From the NCBI RefSeq assembly GCF_001457795.1, contig NZ_LN898211.1, positions 764,979-828,978 of the forward strand: a stretch of 64,000 nt of DNA, given 5' to 3'. The DNA is from Olsenella massiliensis. GTDB taxonomy: Bacteria > Actinomycetota > Coriobacteriia > Coriobacteriales > Atopobiaceae. The first letter of the stretch is position 1, and every line of letters begins with the position of its first letter. The position numbers were made by a program, and so were the translations under genes. Of this stretch, positions 61,874-64,000 are shown in pieces. The notes beneath the pieces were generated by a model that was not told the DNA's origin, ran no database searches, and saw nothing but the letters and a program-made list of their open reading frames with translations.

Positions 61874-62666
61874 GTACGTCTTCATGCAGCGCAGTCTTCT
61901 GGTGGGCGCGCTTTTGGGGGTCGTCATTCCTCTCGTGGGCGTGACCGTGGTGCTCAGGCGCCTCTCGATGATCGGTGACGCGCTCTCGCACACCTCGCTC
62001 GCGGGAGTGGCGGGCGGCCTTGTCGCGGGCGTCAGTCCCGTCGCCGGGGCCGTGGTGGCCTGCCTGGCCGGCGCCCTGTGCATCGAGGGCCTGCGTCGGC
62101 GCTTTCGCGAGCAGTCCGAGCTGGCGGTTGCCATCGTCATGGCCACGGGCATCGGCCTGGCGGGCGTCCTCTCGGGGTTCGTGCCCAACGCCGCCAACTT
62201 CAGCAGCTTCATGTTTGGCAGCATCCTCACGGTGAGCCAGGGAGAGACCGTGGGCATCGTCGTCGTGAGCGTCCTGGCGACGGCATTCTGCCTTCTTGCC
62301 CGCCGCGAGCTCTTCCTGATGTCCTTTGACGAGCGACAGGCTCGCACGCTGGGCGTTCCCGTGGGCGCGGCAAACGTCGCCTTCGTGCTCGTCGTCGCCC
62401 TCGTGGTCGCCGTGGCGTCCCGCACGGTGGGCTCGCTCATCGTGTCGTCGATGATGGTGGTGCCGGTGGCCTGTGCCCTCCAGCTGGCACGGAGCTGGAG
62501 GCAGACCTGCATCATCTCGAGCGCCGTCGGGTTCGTCACCACCACGGGCGGGCTGGTCGTCTCGTACTATGCCGGCCTGAAGCCTGGTGGCACCATCGTC
62601 CTTTTGGCCGTTGTGCTGCTGCTTGTGACCATGGGCGTGAGGCGTCTGCTTGGCCTGGGGCGCTAG
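61866..62666 (+). CDS. znuB: Zinc ABC transporter permease
   Basis: 266 residues, ABC-3 family with about eight helices: MLEYVFMQRSLLVGALLGVVIPLVGVTVVLRRLSMIGDALSHTSLAG, then FVPNAANFSSFMFGSILTV and VGSLIVSSMMVVPVACALQLARS. Start GTG at 61866 with GGGGGAC upstream. Confidence 0.92.
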   Translation: MLEYVFMQRSLLVGALLGVVIPLVGVTVVLRRLSMIGDALSHTSLAGVAGGLVAGVSPVAGAVVACLAGALCIEGLRRRFREQSELAVAIVMATGIGLAGVLSGFVPNAANFSSFMFGSILTVSQGETVGIVVVSVLATAFCLLARRELFLMSFDERQARTLGVPVGAANVAFVLVVALVVAVASRTVGSLIVSSMMVVPVACALQLARSWRQTCIISSAVGFVTTTGGLVVSYYAGLKPGGTIVLLAVVLLLVTMGVRRLLGLGR

Positions 62667-62743
62667 CCTACGTGCGGCGTCGGCCGCTGCTCCCAGCGCC
62701 GCCGTTTTCGCCGATCGGTACCTTTGGCCTCGCCTCTTAGCCA

Positions 62744-62807
62744 GAACACGACGGACGTAACAGAATGCGGCCTAAATCGGGTCGATTCTGTTATATATGT
62801 CGTGTTC
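62744..62807. repeat. 64-bp double-armed perfect inverted repeat
   Basis: GAACACGAC (62744-62752) pairs with GTCGTGTTC (62799-62807), and TAACAGAAT (62758-62766) with ATTCTGTTA (62785-62793). Both 9-bp arms are perfect and separated by 5-bp spacers on each side; the centre is 18 bp. Lies 77 bp after znuB in a 375-bp gap (62667-63041) without a gene. No T-tract, so not an ordinary terminator. Confidence 0.9.
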
Positions 62808-62878
62808 GCGCAGTGCCGCCGCGCTCGCGCCTGCCGGTGTCGTGTTCGCGCAGTGCCGCCGCGCCCGCGCTCGCCGAC
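62799..62878. repeat. 40-bp x 2 tandem repeat sharing the palindrome's right arm
   Basis: Copies begin at 62799 and 62839 with GTCGTGTTCGCGCAGTGCCG and remain near identical to CCGCGC; a decayed third begins near 62880 (CGCGTTCTTGCGGGTG). The first copy contains the outer right arm of the inverted repeat. Confidence 0.85.
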
Positions 62879-63041
62879 GCCGCGTTCTTGCGGGTGCTCC
62901 GCGCTCGCGTGCGGCAGGATCGTCGTCCCCACATGACCCTGGGCGTGGCCCACGGCCTCGCCCACCCTCCGCGCACAAGATTTCCTATACTCAAACGGGG
63001 CCCCGCACACGACGCGGCGGCACGAGAACCCGGAGGCGGCC

Positions 63042-63866
63042 ATGGCGCATGACATCAAGCTCATACTGACGGACATCGACGGCACGATCCTGCCCTACGG
63101 CCAGCCCGAGGTGAGCGAGAGGTGCGTGGCTGCCTTCCACGCCGCCATGGATGCCGGCATCCACATAGGCCCCGCCAGCGGCAGGGGCCACAAGTGGCTG
63201 CCCCCGCTGCTCAGGGGCGACGAGTCCTGCTGCGCCGACGCGCTTGCCTCCAACGGCATGGAAGTCTACCTGGACGGCGAGCGCATTCATGTCGAGACCC
63301 TGGACCATGGTGTGCTTGGCCGGCTGGCGAAGGTCCTCGCGACGATGGACGGCACCGGTCTCGTGTGCTTCGACGACCAGACGCCCGTCCTGGTGCAGGG
63401 AAGCCTCGACGACCTTACGGCCTGCTTCCCCTCATATGGCTCGCGCGCCGTCGTCGCGGACGCCGTGCCTGCCTGCGAGATCGTCAAGGCCAACGTCTTC
63501 TTTGACGGGACGCTCGCACAGATGCACGACCTTGCGGGGCGCCTGCACGACCTCGTGCCGACGCTTGACTTTGACGTTCCGCAGCCCGGCTGGCTCAACA
63601 TCCTCACGAACGGATGGGGCAAGGGTCCGGCCATCGACGTCCTCTGCCACCATCTGGGCATCGACGTCGGTCAGGTGGCCGTCTTCGGTGACGGCGGCAA
63701 CGACGTCTCGATGCTTTCGTATGTGCCCGTGTCCTTTGCGGTGGAGGGTGCCGCGCCTGACGCCTGGGAGGCGGCGACGTACCATCTGGGTCGCTGCGAG
63801 GACGAGGCGGCGGTCCAGATGATCGAGGCCCTGGCGGCGGGGGAGACGCCATACCTGCACGCGTGA
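63042..63866 (+). CDS. HAD-superfamily Cof-type hydrolase, paralogue
   Basis: 274 residues. LILTDIDGTILPYGQP (motif I), HIGPASGRGHKW, GWGKGPAIDVLCHHLGI and VAVFGDGGNDVSMLSYVPVSFAV (motif IV). Shares layout and several motifs with the gene at 57961. Phosphatase of unknown substrate. GGAGGCGGCC precedes the ATG. Confidence 0.88.
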   Translation: MAHDIKLILTDIDGTILPYGQPEVSERCVAAFHAAMDAGIHIGPASGRGHKWLPPLLRGDESCCADALASNGMEVYLDGERIHVETLDHGVLGRLAKVLATMDGTGLVCFDDQTPVLVQGSLDDLTACFPSYGSRAVVADAVPACEIVKANVFFDGTLAQMHDLAGRLHDLVPTLDFDVPQPGWLNILTNGWGKGPAIDVLCHHLGIDVGQVAVFGDGGNDVSMLSYVPVSFAVEGAAPDAWEAATYHLGRCEDEAAVQMIEALAAGETPYLHA

Positions 63867-63948
63867 CGTCGTGATGTCGGCGCGGACGGGCGTCGCGTGT
63901 GCTACCATGACCCAAGGCAATGACGGAGAGGTTCTGTCGTCGCGTGAC

Positions 63949-64000
63949 CTGCGAACAAGAGAGGGCGCCCACCGGCTGAGAGGCGCCCGCGCGGGTCGGC
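63949..64000 (+). ncRNA. TPP riboswitch (THI-box), 5' part, cut by window end
   Basis: GAGGGCGCCC, then CCGGCTGAGAGGCGCCC, corresponds to the GGGxGCC and CTGAGA elements of the thiamine pyrophosphate aptamer in their usual order and spacing. The 3' half (the ACCTGATCTGG region) would lie beyond 64000, as would the controlled gene. Confidence 0.55.

Overview
The window is GC-rich bacterial chromosome with short intergenic gaps, AGGAGG-type ribosome binding sites and frequent GTG/TTG starts. Several features point to an anaerobic Actinomycetota of the class Coriobacteriia (Olsenella/Parolsenella/Collinsella-like): a split PurO-type IMP cyclohydrolase plus stand-alone AICAR transformylase, a single-gene [FeFe] hydrogenase, a eukaryotic-type NADP isocitrate dehydrogenase, PTS-dominated sugar uptake, and an orphan nuclease-like protein of a type I associate with this class. 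The placement is inferred from gene content; no 16S gene is present.

Layout. 1-457 is a repeat array (A). 458-24,900 is mostly housekeeping: pth and the purine genes (minus), a DUF389 membrane protein, a CobW GTPase, a degenerate peptide deformylase, an esterase-like protein, a SIS protein, an acetyltransferase, proA, a CmpB-like membrane protein with an HD protein, icd, sbcD/sbcC (sbcC carries a frameshift), a LOTUS-DUF3825 protein, a degenerate alpha/beta hydrolase, trmB, an HD nucleotidase and a CBS-type pyrophosphatase. 24,900-35,800 holds a DMT exporter divergent from a LysR regulator, the orphan nuclease-like gene, ettA, an orphan dltC-like carrier protein, an RluA pseudouridine synthase, the hydrogenase, a small unknown gene, gph and a LOG protein. 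36,000-36,410 is array B, followed by a PASTA protein, an M20 peptidase, a spermidine-synthase-like protein, mscL, dtd, an M32 carboxypeptidase, an ROK kinase and a proline iminopeptidase.

45,800-58,830 is an N-acetylgalactosamine-type catabolic island. A mannose-family PTS (EIIA-YajC-EIIB-EIIC-EIID) is followed by a GntR regulator, AgaS, an amino-sugar-phosphate deacetylase, a tagatose-6-phosphate-type kinase, a LacX-like mutarotase and a second EIIA. A class II tagatose/fructose-bisphosphate aldolase and a DeoR regulator are divergent from each other. Together these can take GalNAc-6-P through GalN-6-P, tagatose-6-P and tagatose-1,6-bisphosphate to triose phosphates. 58,916-59,233 is array C, followed by a Fur/Zur regulator, a complete znuA-znuC-znuB zinc uptake operon, an unusual double palindrome, a HAD phosphatase and what looks like the start of a TPP riboswitch cut by the window end.

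The most striking unexplained structure is the family of three arrays (A, B, C). Each has 15-bp repeats on an exact 31-bp period, in direct orientation on one side and inverted on the other. They flank a gap of exactly 40 bp that contains the conserved sequence TTCYTACCTGGGCAAA. The two longer spacings on the left arms are 41 bp, so helical phase is kept. Each array follows the 3' end of a gene, with the core in the same orientation relative to that gene. I do not recognise this element; it could be a DNA-protein scaffold or a transcribed structured RNA.
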